Below, one piece after another: positions 47,866 through 60,927 of a stretch of DNA of 64,000 nucleotides. Source of the DNA: Cacajao melanocephalus (taxonomy: Eukaryota; Chordata; Mammalia; Primates; Pitheciidae); assembly GCA_963573385.1 (NCBI GenBank), contig CAUYLG010071650.1, positions 18,745 through 82,744 of the forward strand, read 5' to 3'. How positions within the stretch are numbered: position 1 is the stretch's first letter; each line of letters starts with the position of its first letter. The notes beneath the pieces are model-generated. The model saw only the letters and a program-made list of their open reading frames with translations, had not been told where the DNA came from and ran no database searches. Position numbers and translations under genes: made by a program.

Positions 47866-50800
47866 TACGTGTTCAAGCACATAGGAGAATTGACAAAAGG
47901 AAATGAATCATGAGGCTGACATTTTAAATACGAGCATAGTAGACATTCTAATAAATTTTCTCTCAGTAATAACATATTTGGCCTACGTGAGTTCTGAGAA
48001 GGATTCAAACAACCTAAGAAAATGCATTAAACTGCAAATGTAATTATATAGGTGTCCACTCTGAGAATAGTGTTTAGATTGCATTTCAACTTTTCAGGGA
48101 AAAAGAGTTGGATAACAATGTTTAAAGTAGAAAGTTCTATACCTTTTAATAAATTCAGATTTCAAGGTGAAACAGCATATTCTTTGCTAAACAAAGCCAA
48201 CTAGTTTGGCTGTGGCTCTCAAGCAGCTCCAGGGGCACAGGAAGAGGAGGAAGGGTGATTCATAAGAGGAGATAGACTAACAGCAGGTGCTGTTCATTCA
48301 TTTTGAGTCTCACAAATGTGTTTTTTTTGTTTTGAAATTGATATAAAATATAAATTATTACTTATTTTTGCATGTTGCAAATCTAAAATTTGGATGTTTT
48401 CATTTAAAGAAAAGAGCAAGTCTATATAGCCCCTTTAAATAACAACAGGCTAGGCAATATTGGCTAATTTATATATCTAAAGGCTCAATTCTGAAGTGTA
48501 ACACAGTTGTTTTCAGTAGGAAAGATTTCAAAAGAAAAGAGGCTTGTAGACCATTTTTTCTCCTTTTCATTTATTATTGGATTGTGAGAAATGGTGACAA
48601 ATTTAGGCAAACACATTTATAAAAAGTTTGTTTTTGGAGTAAAGAATATTACTAATCAAGACATACTAGACAGACAATGATTTTAGAAAAATTTAGTTTT
48701 AAAAATTTTACCTAGATTGTGTGATTTCTTTGTTACATGATTATTATAAGATTCTATGAGTGTATGAATTGGGGTATCAGTGATGTATGTGCATAAATCT
48801 ATCTGTGTATTGGATCAGCACAAATATCTGTGATAGGAAGTTATAATTCCTTGCAATGAGTATCTTTCAAGTGTGCTTTTTGGTTGAAATAATATTGTTG
48901 GGGAAATTATCTTTTTGATATAAACCAGCTAAAATTATAAGAAGACTCTGTATGTAGATATGATATTTGAAATGCCCCAAATAATAAAGATAGATTGATA
49001 ACAATATATTCTTTTCGTTTAACAGAAAGATCTTAGAACAAAATTAAAGCCACACATATCATGTAGCCTACAGTTACCTGTATTTTTCTTAAAACAACTC
49101 TGATGACTTAGCATTCAAAAGACCTTTTCACACAACAATTCTATTAGGAAAGATCTGGGAGAAAAAAAATTACCAGAGAAAAACAGTGATGGAGGAAACT
49201 TACCTGTGTGTATCTTATGGCAGCATGTTGAATAAAGGCTATTTCACCTTGCTTTTTTGTAGAGGTATGAATTCTAGATACTTATTTTAATATATATAAG
49301 GATAGTATCAAACATAACATATGAATTTTAAATTTAAATAAAAGAAATGTCCATTTCACATCAAGGAATTATGTGTTGACTCTCCATCCTACCCCTAGAA
49401 TGCAGAATATTGTATTTCCTTCCTAAAATAAAGAGCAGATGCAGGGAGTAGGAATAGCTTTCATAGCTTGTTCCCTACAAAATATGAAGCTGCCAACTTT
49501 GCCATTTTTTAGTGTTCAGCTCAAGTTAAGTATACCGTAGATAAATTTGAAGATGCTGAATCATAAATAATAGACACAGTTACAAAACTGCTGGAAATTT
49601 CATAAAATTGCCAGTTTGAGCTTCAGTGAGCCATCAGGTCAGAAGCAAGTTCCCACTGCTCCATTCTCTGAGGCAAGCAATTGTATGCAGCCTCGCATGA
49701 ACTCCAAAGGCTGTGTAAAATGTGTCTTTTCTCTATATTCATAACTAAGACCTTACCAGCAAGCTCTGGGTAAAATGTTTTTTTTTTCCCCTCTGTCCTC
49801 ATAATTAAGACAGAACCCCACTGGCGTCTTTCCAGGTTTAGAAAAATGAACTTGTCCATTTTTGTAATAAAATTAATGTCCCAGATATATAACTCTAAAA
49901 TTAAGGACAGGAATACACACCTCGTTCCCTTGTACCAATGTCTCTTCATACTCCGTTTCTACTTCATATACCTTCTCTAGAGTGGGCAAATCACTGCAAC
50001 AATTACAAAGTAGGCTTTAAGAAACCACGCCATTCTATGAAATACACAGAAGAGTCACAGAAACAGATCTCTTACCTGTCTAACATTTCCAAAGAAAAGA
50101 GGAATCAGGACCCCTTTTAAATACTCTTCTTTTTTACTTTCTTTTTTATTTCCCTCCTTCCCTTCTCTCCCTCCTTCCATCCTCTGCTAATTTCCTCCAC
50201 AACATTTATTTATAATTAAAAAAGAAAAATAATGTCATCACGAGTATCAGAGAAATTTCCTATAAACTAAGAATTTTCTAGTTATTTAGAGTTCTCCTGC
50301 AGGATATTTAAATTAGGAAGGTAAAGGGAAAGAGCAGAGGCATTTTGTATACTCAGAGACTGAGGAGTTAAAAGCATTTTAAATAAATATATTTTGATCA
50401 TATTTATTAATGATCAGAAGACTTTTGAGAGCTAATTTTGAAAAACCCTCTAAGTTCTAAAATAACCACCAAAGACATTTTAATTTGAAAGAACAAACAG
50501 GATTATGAGAATAGGTAACTTTTTCCTTGAGGAGTTATAAATGCAAGTCATTAGTAAAGTTCATTCCCTCCATCAGAATTCATTTCTTATAAGGTCTGCT
50601 GGATAATTATTCTTTCTAAACACGACAACAAAAACTGAACAGATGTTTAGGTAGATAACACATTTGATGGATAAGATATAATGAATCTGTTCTTTTCATT
50701 GTTTTTAATAAAAACGAAATATCTGATGGTAAGGTTTCTTCAAGGTTCTTAATAGAAATATGTTCCCTAGATTAAAAAAGAAAAAAAAAAGTGGTATAGA

Positions 50801-51690
50801 ACTTGATGTGATACTAGGATAATGAAAAATGTATCACTTAACAAGGTTTGCATTATTCAGAGTTATGCCCATGCAAGTGTGTGCTCTAATCCCCAGCCAA
50901 TACGTTGCTTGGTAACCAGTTACCTGCACACCTGCTCTGTAGCTATAAGAGACAGTGCATGTATGGGTATTGGCCATATTTAGTACCAAAGAAAGAGATA
51001 AAAATCCAACATATATTAATATTTTATACAACGATGTGTCTTTTACCTTATTATTGTAGTCACTGTTTAGCCAAAGTTTTTTTATATTCTAAAAAGAGTT
51101 ACTGTTTCCCATCACACGGTCACCTCCTGAGTAGCAAGAGAAAAGACTTAAATTCCTTTCAGAGCATCTGTAATCAACTCTGCTTGCTGCAGACAACAGA
51201 TGCTACCATTAGGAGGGATTTTGCACTTAGGTGAGAGGGAAGGCTGAATGGAGAATTTCCGTTTATAAAAGATTCCCACCGCCAAGGCAGAATCTTTCTA
51301 GAATCGGTCTGACCTGACCGTTAAGTGTCTATCTACTTGGAGGCTTGATTAAGGCAGCCCTAGAAATATCAGTCATTGTGATTAGGCTGTGGTGTAGCTG
51401 GATTGTTCCTGATTATCTCCCTCTCAAGTTACGGTAAAGAACAGTTTTTCCATTGATTGTATGGCAGTGACATGGTGGGGCAGCCAGAAGAGGCAAGCTT
51501 TGGGACCAACATGTGAAGCCTTGTTTTGTTTTTCTCCCATTAGAAGGCTGATTACATACTATGTACTGGAGCCTCAGGGCGGCTAGAAAAGGGTGTCCCA
51601 AGGGCCTTGAAGTCATTTTCTCTAACTGCTGGTAGTGTCACAGCATTTTTTAAAAAGAAGAATTAGAAAGTAACTTTAGAGATCATTTAG
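47866..51690. other. Unassigned AT-rich sequence
   Basis: About 3.8 kb with no gene or repeat family recognised. A pyrimidine tract lies at about 50127-50185. Frames of 60-109 residues (49623-49949 minus, 50905-51234 plus, 51413-51616 minus and others) show no known domain. Confidence 0.4.
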
Positions 51691-51691
51691 T

Positions 51692-51805
51692 TCATTGGTT
51701 CTTAGCTCTCCCTACATATTAAAATTGCAGGGAGCTTTTAAAACGCACTGGTCCCTGGACCCCAACCCCAGAAGATTTTGCTGCTAGGTATAGGGTGGGA
51801 TTAGG
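51692..51805 (-). mobile_element. MER20-like hAT MITE remnant
   Basis: CATTGGTTCTTAGCTCTCCC, GCAGGGAGCTTTTAAAACGCACTGGTCCCTGG, ACCCCAACCCCAGAAGATTTTG and AGGTATAGGGTGGG follow antisense MER20 order. Confidence 0.6.
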
Positions 51806-53849
51806 CTAAAAAAGTCAAGCGGTAGAACAAGGCCAGTTATGTTATTCTAACCGATGGCCCTTCACTTAAAGGGGAACATCAACAGTGGGGAAGAGTCATT
51901 CTTTTTCCATTAGTTACCATATTTTTATTCTATTGGTCTTAATGAACTATTTGGTTTATTAAGCTAGAGCGGGGCTCTCCCAGTGCTCAGAGGCAAAGCA
52001 GCAGCCTGTTGGATCAGCCCGCTCCCACCTCCTGCTTCCTTTGCTTCTTGGGAGATCATCCTGGAGCCACAGGTGGGCAATGAAGATTTTGCTCTGGGAC
52101 GGCTTTAACATGGATCAGACAAGTTCCACAGAATGAACTCCTAGGCCACTTGTTTTTCAAGGCCATCTATTCGCCCTTGCTCTATTTTCTATCACAGATG
52201 ATGATGGCACATAGCCCATGTCCTGCCGTGGGATTAAAGGACAGCATTATCATACTTCAAAACCAAAATACCAACATTGTAAAGATGCATTCAAAGTGAA
52301 TATCAATTCCCTGTGCGATGTCTAGGGAGAAATGAAACTCTAAAGCCTTAATAAATCCAGATGAATTCAAGACCAAAATCGTATTTTCTTGCTACCGTGA
52401 TTTGAAAGTCCAAGGAAATTAAAATCAATATTTCATCCTCCTCAGTTTCTTATTTTGATTAGTTTTAGTGAGAGATGCTCTGGATTCTGAATAGATTGGG
52501 AATTTTCCAGAGACTGTAGCCCGGGTAGAATCTAAGTAGAATTGGGGGGTTCTTCTGTACCTCAGCAGTTATCTTGATAGAATTCCAAGTCTCCATGAGT
52601 ACCTTTTGTAAAGAATCTTGAGTAGATAGGGCATTCAACATCATTGGTTAGAAAATAAACCATCCCTTAGCCTTTGAATTGTTGCTTCCTATCCCTGGTA
52701 AAATTGTGTTCCCAGAACACAGTATTTTACTTAAGAGTTGTTACAAGCTTGAAATACAATGGTAACTGCATGGAGTCCCAAAAGAGGAAGAGTTCAGCTG
52801 TACCAGGAAGCCAGTCAGTTGATATCACTTGTCCAAAACACACGACCTGTGACCTTAAATGCAATTGCTATGAGAGCAATGTTCCAGCAAGAGGTCATCT
52901 AATTTGGGCACTGGGACCTTAGCATACCTGAGAGCAAATATTCCCTATACACCTGTCTCCTCCCTTTGACATGCTGTTTGAGACATTGGTGGCCCCTGAG
53001 AAAGAATAACAATGTCCAATGGAGGCAGCTCCTATCATTGGATCTTAATAGAGCTGTATTTTTTCTCTTTGTTATCCCATGCATTTGAAACTTTTAAAAT
53101 TCTTTTCCCCTTTTGTACTGCCTGCCTACAAGACACTGAAACATATTACATAATAATACACAAACATAATACAGTCTGTGACCTTAGATGCAATGAAGGG
53201 TTCTGTACAGGCCTTCTGCCTCTTGATTGTGGAATAAGCCACAAGAAGCAAAGATCAGCCAAGGGGAAAACTGTGTACAGCCTCTTGTCCTGCTAGGCAG
53301 CTAAAAACCAACTGCCTAACTGTCAAAACTTGCCACATGGAAGATCTAAGCTTCTCTACTCACCAAACAGCCTCAAATCTTGGACACCACCAGAAGCTTA
53401 GGACTTATGCATCCTCAATTGTCAAGATTTTGTCTCATTTCTCAGTATTCCTGGTTTATGCATCAGTTGTAGTGGTTGAGGGGGAAGGCATTGAGTTTAT
53501 TTTCTAAAACTGTAAGGCTCCTTACTCTGTTGAAATGCAGAGTAGAAAACGTGCTTTCTGAGGGCAACTTGCCACCAAGAGAGAAGGAAGAGGAGTGTCT
53601 TTTTTTTTCTGCCAAATTCACCATCATATGAAATGCTATAGTTGGAAGGGCGTGGAAGTAAGAGGGCAGAGATAAGCCAGAAAGTTTGTATTAATTGATG
53701 TCCTTTGATATTTAGGGAAACATCCGGAGTGGGAAAGAGATGCTCCCTTCCCAATAGTTGGTGCTTCTCACTTACCTGTCTTACACCTGTTCTACATCCA
53801 ATATCCAAGTCTTCCTTTTTTCTACTTCCTAAAAATCTGTACATCTACC
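51806..53849. other. Unassigned sequence
   Basis: No gene or clear repeat. Frames at 52674, 52899, 53012 and 53497 (61-115 residues) overlap on both strands and lack recognisable domains. The 19-mers CTGTGACCTTAAATGCAAT (52847) and CTGTGACCTTAGATGCAAT (53176) are near-identical, but similarity does not extend. Confidence 0.4.
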
Positions 53850-54790
53850 CCTTTTTCTCTGTCTACACTGCTACTGCCCAAGTCAGGCCTTTGCTTTTTC
53901 TTTTACTAAGAATTGCATTCTCTTCATTATGGGGATTCTGGCCTCTGTGCTCTGCCCTCCTCCTGCTGCCCCTGCCCCAACACACAAACAAGTAAAACTA
54001 AAATATCTATCTTTTAGAGCACCACAGTGATCATTTTATTGTACATATCAAATGAGGATACTCAGTACCCATGCTCAGTATTCATCAGCAGCTTCCCATT
54101 GCCTAAAAGATACTTTTCAACTCCTATGCTTGGTGTGCAAGATCTTTCCTAATTTGAAAGGTGGTTAAACATGTGGACTCCAGAGACGAAGTTGTTGCTT
54201 CAAAGCCATTGAGTAGCTATGAAACTTTCAACTAGTAACTTGACCTCTTTGTGCCTCACATTCCTCATCTGTGAAATTGGGGTGATCATAATGGTACTTA
54301 TTTTAAAGGGTTTTTGGGGTATCAAATAATCTATGTAAAACACCAGTCATTGTACCTGGTACCTTATAAGTGCTCAATGATGAATCATGATTTTTATTTG
54401 TCCTCTGTTCACTTGTCTAGCCCCATGTTCCATGGAATCCCCCATACTGTAGGGTCTAGTATCAGCTACTTGCTCTTTGACCTTGACCCATTTTCTCAGG
54501 TCTTTGAGTCTTTTGTCTATGCTAGTCTTTCTGTTGGAATGCCCTTGCCCATCTTGACTGCCTGGCAAACTCTTATTCATCCTTCAATTCTCAGGTGAAG
54601 TGTTAGGTCCTTGGCGGGCAGACTTAAGTGTTTCTTCTCTTGGGCTCTCATTAGTAAAGCTAATACCCCTGTTCTCCTAAGACTGTGCACTTCTGAAGCC
54701 AGGGACTGGGTCTTTCTGACTATTCTGCTATGCCTCACACAGTAACAGCCACATAGAGACTGCTCAGAAATGTTTATTGAAAGATTGGCC
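53850..54790 (+). repeat. L2 LINE 3' part, sense, split by a MIR
   Basis: CAGCAGCTTCCCATTGCCTAAAAGATAC and TTGGTGTGCAAGATCTTTCC precede the MIR. GGAATGCCCTTGCCCATC, TTATTCATCCTTCAATTCTCAGGTG, GACTGTGCACTTCTGAAGCCAGGGACTGGGTC and AGACTGCTCAGAAATGTTTATTG follow it. This is the L2 3' region through the 3'UTR in order. Confidence 0.85.
54160..54385 (+). repeat. MIR SINE, sense, nested in L2
   Basis: GTGGTTAAACATGTGGACTCC, TAACTTGACCTCTTTGTGCC, TCACATTCCTCATCTGTGAAATTGGGG and CCTGGTACCTTATAAGTGCTCAATG. Close to the MIR consensus. It lies between consensus-adjacent L2 segments. Confidence 0.9.
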
Positions 54791-55564
54791 ATCCAAATGC
54801 AAATGAAAAGGTTCTTTTCCAGGGGGAAATTTCAGGTTTTTAAAGCTTTGCAAATCTGGTATTTTATGGAGAACTGGCCCTTCATCCTATCATCTGATGC
54901 AATTCAGTGGAAACTTTAAATGAAAAAAGAATCTTAGGATACAGAAAGATAATTGCTATTTTTTACTTCAAACTGCTTTTTAAAGTCTAAATTCAGAATT
55001 AATAGAGAATTTTTTACCTGCACTAATGTATATGGTAGGGGTACAAGGAAGGGGAGGATAATTCACATCTAACCTTTTGGCTACCTTCTTTGTTGAAATA
55101 ACTTTTTGAAAACTAGTGATGCAGTTGATGCAATCTCTTAAATGAAGTGCAGTGCTGTCCTAAGTGAGTTGGTTATTCTCAAGGCAAACAATTCTTGTAT
55201 ACTGATCATCGGAGCTTTTTTTTTTTTTTAACTTTTTAAAAGGTCAATTGGTTTATTTTCACGTATTTAGCAACAGTTTACAAAGCAATCTTTTAGAGCT
55301 GTCATTGTATTAATTTTCATGGTTTTAGTAATTGTGAATTTTATATTTCCTTGGGAAGCAATTAATACATTTAGGAAACTCTCCTGGGTTTCATAAACAC
55401 TTCCAATTAAAATGTATTGATTTGGCAGTGGTTTCTCCTTGGTATTTATTTACAAAGACTTGGAAGCAAGTCGTATGGCTTTGTGTAACCTGAATGTTAA
55501 CAAAAATGGGACAACTGAGGGTGGTTCCTCTTATTTCCTTCGAAGTTAATTAGTTTCATAGGTA
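54791..55564. other. Unassigned AT-rich sequence
   Basis: No gene or repeat recognised. There is a T run at about 55217-55230. Confidence 0.4.
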
Positions 55565-55655
55565 TTATTAGCCTGTAAGCACCTGGAGGGCAAGGGTAAT
55601 GTCTTATCCATTATAATATCTCACCCAGGGTCTAGCTGAATCCCTGCATGTATAA
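55565..55655 (+). repeat. L2 LINE 3'UTR fragment, sense
   Basis: CCTGTAAGCACCTGGAGGGCAAGGGTAATGTC, then TATCTCACCCAGGGTCTAGCTGAATCCC. Matches the 'taagctcc..gagggcagggac..gtct' landmark of L2. Confidence 0.65.
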
Positions 55656-56404
55656 AAGACACAGACTGGTGTCCCAGCAGGAAATCTGCATAATTGGAGA
55701 AGCTTTGCTGTGGCCATTGTGGAGCCTAGGAGATGAATCAGCAAAGGGCTTAGGACAGGAGCCTAGAAAGTGTAGGAAACAGGGCAAAAGCAACCTCTCA
55801 GAGACACCTGGAAGTGAGTCAAAAATGGAAACATAGCAGAGCCCTTCCTAGGAAGCCCAGGAAAGGGGAGGAGGATCCAATCCGGAGACTTCTGGATGTG
55901 GTGCAAGTCCCTGAATACATTTGAGGTTGAGGTCACCTGGAAAATAGGGCTGAATAGATGTTTGCAGAAACTTGGGAAAGATTCCAAAGTCTGGAGATAG
56001 GAGTTCTGGTGAAGAGCATTTGTGATGCTTTCTCACTTTTGTATGTGTGTGAGGGAGCACAATGTGTTGTTATGTGGAGTTGTGTGCGTGTGGCTCTTTA
56101 TCAAGAATTAGGCCACTATTGGAGCAAGGGATTGGATTTTTCCCAGAGGCTAATTCTTATGTGTAAGGATCAATAGATGTTTTGACATTGTGATGCTGAC
56201 TGCCACTTTTTTTGTTAAAGAGCACAAGAGACAAAAAGTGGGTAGGAAAAAGTCTTAGATTTTCTTTTGTGGTACCATTATAAATCTTCCATTAAGGGAT
56301 CTTCTAGCTCAACCTTATTTTAGAGCTGAAGCAGCTGAGGACAGTTAGGTTGTATGACTTGTTCCATTAGTGGCAGAGATGAGAGTAGACATTGGCTCCT
56401 TCAG
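55656..56404. other. Mostly unassigned sequence
   Basis: No gene recognised. 56300-56420 (AGCTCAACCTTATTTTAGAGCTGAAGCAGC ...) is weakly like an antisense MIR. The overlapping frames at 55763-56176 are unrecognisable. Confidence 0.35.
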
Positions 56405-56965
56405 TCTAAGAATCAGTCACTCAACACAGATTTATTGAGAGCCTCCTAGAGGAGGCTCTCAATAATGTAACATTATAAATATGTTACATCATATTATATT
56501 CTATACAAAGGGAAAAAAATGCTATGAAGAAAAGTAAAGCAAGGCAATTACAATGGGGTGATCAGGGAAGGTTTCAGTGAGAAGGTGGTATTTACACAAA
56601 AAAAGAGGTGAGGGAGTGAGCCATGATGATATATGGGGGAGAACATTTCAGGCTGAGGGGATAGGAAGTATAATAAAGGCCCTGGGACTGTTGGGCGATG
56701 CTGGGTGTATTTGAGGAATGACAGGGACCTAGTGTGGCTCCAGTGATGAGTAGAATAGTAGAAAATGAGATCAGATAAGTATGAGGGAGGGGGCGCAGAT
56801 CATGGACAACCCTGTAGGCCATGTAGGGCTTTCTGATTGGTTTTTAAGAGGATTATCCTGGCTGTTGGGCTGAAAATAAACTGAAATGGGTAAAGATCAC
56901 TGCACTAATCTAGAAACAGAATGACAGAAGCTTGTGGCCTGGGGCGTAGCAGTAAAGGTGGAGAG
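56405..56965 (-). repeat. L2 LINE, antisense
   Basis: Long antisense L2: GGTGATCAGGGAAGGTTTCAG, TGAGGGAGTGAGCCATG, GGGAGAACATTTCAGGCTGAGGGG, AAGGCCCTGGGACTG, GTGTGGCTCCAGTGATG, CATGGACAACCCTGTAGGCCATG and GATTATCCTGGCTG. An adjacent pair of inverted repeats at 56432-56489 replaces the normal 3'-end text. Confidence 0.88.
56432..56489. other. Two adjacent perfect inverted repeats
   Basis: First: TTATTGAGAGCCTCCT, AG, AGGAGGCTCTCAATAA (16-bp perfect arms, 2-base centre, 56432-56465). Second: ATGTAACA, 9 bases, TGTTACAT (8-bp arms, 56465-56489). They occupy the place where antisense L2 normally reads TTTATTGAGCACCTACTATGTG, so the first palindrome appears to have arisen from L2 sequence. Confidence 0.9.
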
Positions 56966-57019
56966 GTGGTAAGATAATGATAATTACAACATTGACCTTG
57001 GTCTGGTTCACTTCAATGA

Positions 57020-57990
57020 TCAAACCATTTTAAGTATTTATTACAGGCTGAGTATCCCTAATCTGAAAATTTAAAATAAGAAATGCTCAGGGAGCATTTC
57101 CTTTGAGCATCATGTCAGGGTTCAAAAAGTTTTGATTTTGGAGCATTCTGGATTACCAGATAAGGGATGTTGAACCAGTAAGTACATAATGCAAATATTC
57201 CAAAATCCTAAAAAATGTGAAGTCTGAAACACCTCTGATGCTAAGCATTTTGGGTAAGGGATACTCAACCTGTATTTTCTAGGCATCTTGCTAAGGAGCC
57301 GGGATACAGAGTTATATAAGAGTCCGTTTCTACCCCTGAGGAACTCAGTCTTATGTAAGAAACAACTATAAAAAATATTAAGAACATTACAGTGTGTTTT
57401 GGCAAGCACAACAATAGAAATACATTCAAGGTACAGATGCAGAACCAAAGAAGAAGGCAGAAAGGGCTTCTTTGCAAAGCTGTATTTTGAAAAAGAAATA
57501 AGCTTTCCAGAGTTTTTCCCCTCTGGTAGCAGGAAAAGCAAGATTTGTAGGGCAGTATAAGCGATTGAGTTGTTCATTTCTGTTTCATTCTTAGTGGTGC
57601 AGTAGGTTCAAAGTATTGAAACAAGAAACTTCAAATTCTTGCCTTGTGCCCCAAGAACAGTCTGACAGGGTTTGTGGTTTAAAGTTTGTCTTAGGGAATG
57701 AGTTCTAGGTGGCACGAACAGCTAAGTGTAAAGATCCTAAAGTATACACTTGTGTGTGAAGAAACAACAGGAGGCTAGAGGAATGGACTGCCAAGAAAGG
57801 AGAAGAGCAAGACAGCTGGTCAAAATGCCCTGGAGCCATGGAAAGTGCCTGGGGGCCATCAAGGGAGTCATCTGGAGTTGAAGGATGAGGGAGAAGGAGA
57901 GCAATCTTGATACTTTGGATTGAAAAGGAAAATGACCTGAGAGGGGTGTGGTAGCTTCTTAGCATTTGATAGGGATTCAAACTTCCGAGA
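57020..57990 (-). repeat. L2 LINE, antisense, split by a Tigger MITE
   Basis: TTTTAAGTATTTATTA before and TTTTCTAGGCATCTTGCTAAGG after the MITE are the antisense L2 3' end. It then reads GAGGAACTCAGTCTTATG, AAGTGTAAAGATCC and onward with decay. The 151-residue minus-strand frame at 57122-57577 crosses both repeats and is not a gene. Confidence 0.65.
57044..57272 (+). mobile_element. Tigger-type (TcMar) MITE with both terminal repeats
   Basis: Starts CAGGCTGAGTATCCCTAATC and ends GGGTAAGGGATACTCAACCTG, imperfect terminal inverted repeats, flanked on both sides by TA (57042-57043 and 57273-57274) as Tc1/mariner insertion requires. At about 229 bp it is shorter than the related copy at 28556-28904. 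Internal text GGAGCATTTCC..GAGCATCATGTCAGGG and TTGATTTTGGAGCATTCTGG supports the family. Confidence 0.88.
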
Positions 57991-58160
57991 GTTTGGTGGG
58001 GACTTCCTTAAGTACAGGATAGGAAGGCATCATACAGTGGGAATGGTACGTGGTTGCTTGTGTGGAGGTGGTGAACAAGTCCAGCAGTCTTGGAGCAATG
58101 GCCAAGTTCCTCTGTGGACAACTCTGCAACCAGTGCAAAGCGACATCACTCACAAGAGGC

Positions 58161-58959
58161 TGTAGAATGCAGGGATTAAGAGCAGGGACTCTGGAGTCAG
58201 GCTGATGTGTCAAATCCCAGACTTACTAGCACCCTTGGACTTAAATCTCTGTGCCTCGGCTTCCCCACATTCAAAATGGGGCTGGTGGGAATAGTAGCAG
58301 GGAAGGAAAGACAATCTCCCCCTTATCCTTCTAAGTTCTTAACTGGGGTCTCCGTAACAAAAGACAGATTAAGAAGAGGAAAACAAACACGTTTATTAAC
58401 ATGTTGCATTATGCATGTAACATATGAGAATATCGAAAAATGGGTACTTCAAAGAGGTGATTTAGAACTTCGGCTAACACAGCCTCTTCTGCACAAAACA
58501 ATACCTTTTTAGAGAAGTGACAAGACAAAGAAAAGGGAAGCTCGAGTCTCTAAGGTAGCCAATTGAGGGAGGGCAAATAATATGGGAAACTGGCGGCAAG
58601 CCAAGGCTAATAGTGAAGTTCATTAGATAGATTCTTCTGGTGCCAGCTCCAGGATAAGGTCTCAAGTCATGTCTGTCTGGTGATTCACTTTTTGTCCTCC
58701 TTGATCACAATTCATGTCCTGCTTTTAGGCAACAGAAAGGAGACAGAAAGCTTGTCTTACATCTGCTTTTTCTCTATTGTCTTTGGCTCAAAATAATCCT
58801 CATGCCAAAGTGGCCTATCTTGGGGGCAGACTATTCTGCTACCCTATCTCATAGAATTGCTGTGAGGAATATATAAGCTAATACGTGCAAATTGCTTAGA
58901 ACAGGGGCTAGCATGTATTGAGCACTGCTGTAGAAGTATATGCCATTGTTACTATTACC
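58161..58959 (+). repeat. MIR SINE, sense, split by an LTR
   Basis: The left part (58161-58299) is GATTAAGAGCAGGGACTCTGGAGTCAGGC, AATCTCTGTGCCTCGGCTTCC, AAAATGGGG. The right part (58842-58959) is ATCTCATAGAATTGCTGTGAGG, TATAAGCTAATACGTGCAAATTGCTTAGAACAGGGGCTAGC. The break is at the MIR 'aatagtacctacctcatag' site. Confidence 0.88.
58300..58841 (-). repeat. Endogenous-retrovirus-type solo LTR, antisense, family uncertain
   Basis: About 540 bp interrupting a MIR. Read on the minus strand it begins TAGCAGAATAGTCTGCCCCC, carries ATTATTTTGAGCCAAAGACAATAG and near its end a polyadenylation-signal context (GTTAATAAACG), then CTTAATCTGTCTTTTGTTACGG and a CCTTCCC-rich end. Layout and ends are LTR-like, of ERVL or related type. 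No coding sequence is present. The family name is not secure. Confidence 0.65.
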
Positions 58960-59279
58960 TTCTGGAAAAAGCATTTGCACACGCCCTGCAGAGAGCCTTG
59001 ACATAGGCATTGTGTAAGAAGAACAGTCACAATAAAGCTGACCACGTGGACTGGGGAGAAGATGTCTTTCCTGTGTGAGCCTTTACAGAATTGGGATTCT
59101 TACGGCACTGACAGGTAACTGGGATTGAATGTCTCACCAACTCCGGCTAAAAAAAAAGAGGCTGAGGCAGTTTTAATTTGATCTAGAAAAATAAATGTGA
59201 TGTTTCTCAAGTGTCTCATGAAGAAAATTCTTACTGGTTACATGAGCTTAGGGAACTCTAAGCTGCTATAAATTGCTGA
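58960..59279. other. Unassigned sequence
   Basis: No gene or repeat recognised. Confidence 0.35.
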
Positions 59280-60350
<1,071 letters not shown>

Positions 60351-60759
60351 TCAAGGCTTCATGGAAAAACAGGAATGGAGCTTTAATTTTATTTTGAAGA
60401 AATGGTTGATGCTCCATGGGAGGTATATTTGGGATCATTGTAAATATGGTTTTTCCTTGCATGAGTGAATCTTAGATAGTTAGGAATATTCAGAAACAAT
60501 ACAGCATTCAGTGGGAAAACACTCAGATGCCTCATTGGACTCAGTGGTGTCTTTTATTAACTTTAACACCTGCCGTTTTGCAGCCTGTGCTGCTGTCTCC
60601 AGATACAAAGTGAAGGGGGCCCTACAAGTATTGGGCTAATTGAAGCCTCCAAAAAACAAAATAACAATGAAACTGTGTACTGCAGACACAGTCATTTGTA
60701 AATGTCACAAATAAGTGATTTTCTTTTTGATGGCATGACATGTATCTGATCTGAATTGT

Positions 60760-60925
60760 TCTTTTAACAAATATTAATGAAGTTGCCTTAATGTGCCAGG
60801 CACTGTGCTAAGCTCAAGAATTATGGTGGTGACTCAAATGGACAAGGTCTTTGCCCTGATGTCATTAATGGTTTCATGTAGAATGCCGATACTAAAACAA
60901 TAATTACATGTGTAAGGAAATAAAT
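60760..60925 (-). repeat. L2 LINE 3' end, antisense
   Basis: AACAAATATTAATGAAGTTGCC, then TTAATGTGCCAGGCACTGTGCTAAGC, GGTGACTCAAATGGACAAGGTC and TTTGCCCTGATG. Clear antisense L2 3'UTR. Confidence 0.8.
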
Positions 60926-60927
60926 GA

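Noticed and set aside
52847..53194. Near-identical 19-mers CTGTGACCTTAAATGCAAT / CTGTGACCTTAGATGCAAT
   Set aside because: Similarity does not extend beyond the word. It may be chance or a shared fragment of an unidentified old repeat.
57122..57577. 151-residue minus-strand frame, one of the longest in the window
   Set aside because: It runs from a Tigger MITE into antisense L2 and matches no domain; length is within chance for 64 kb.
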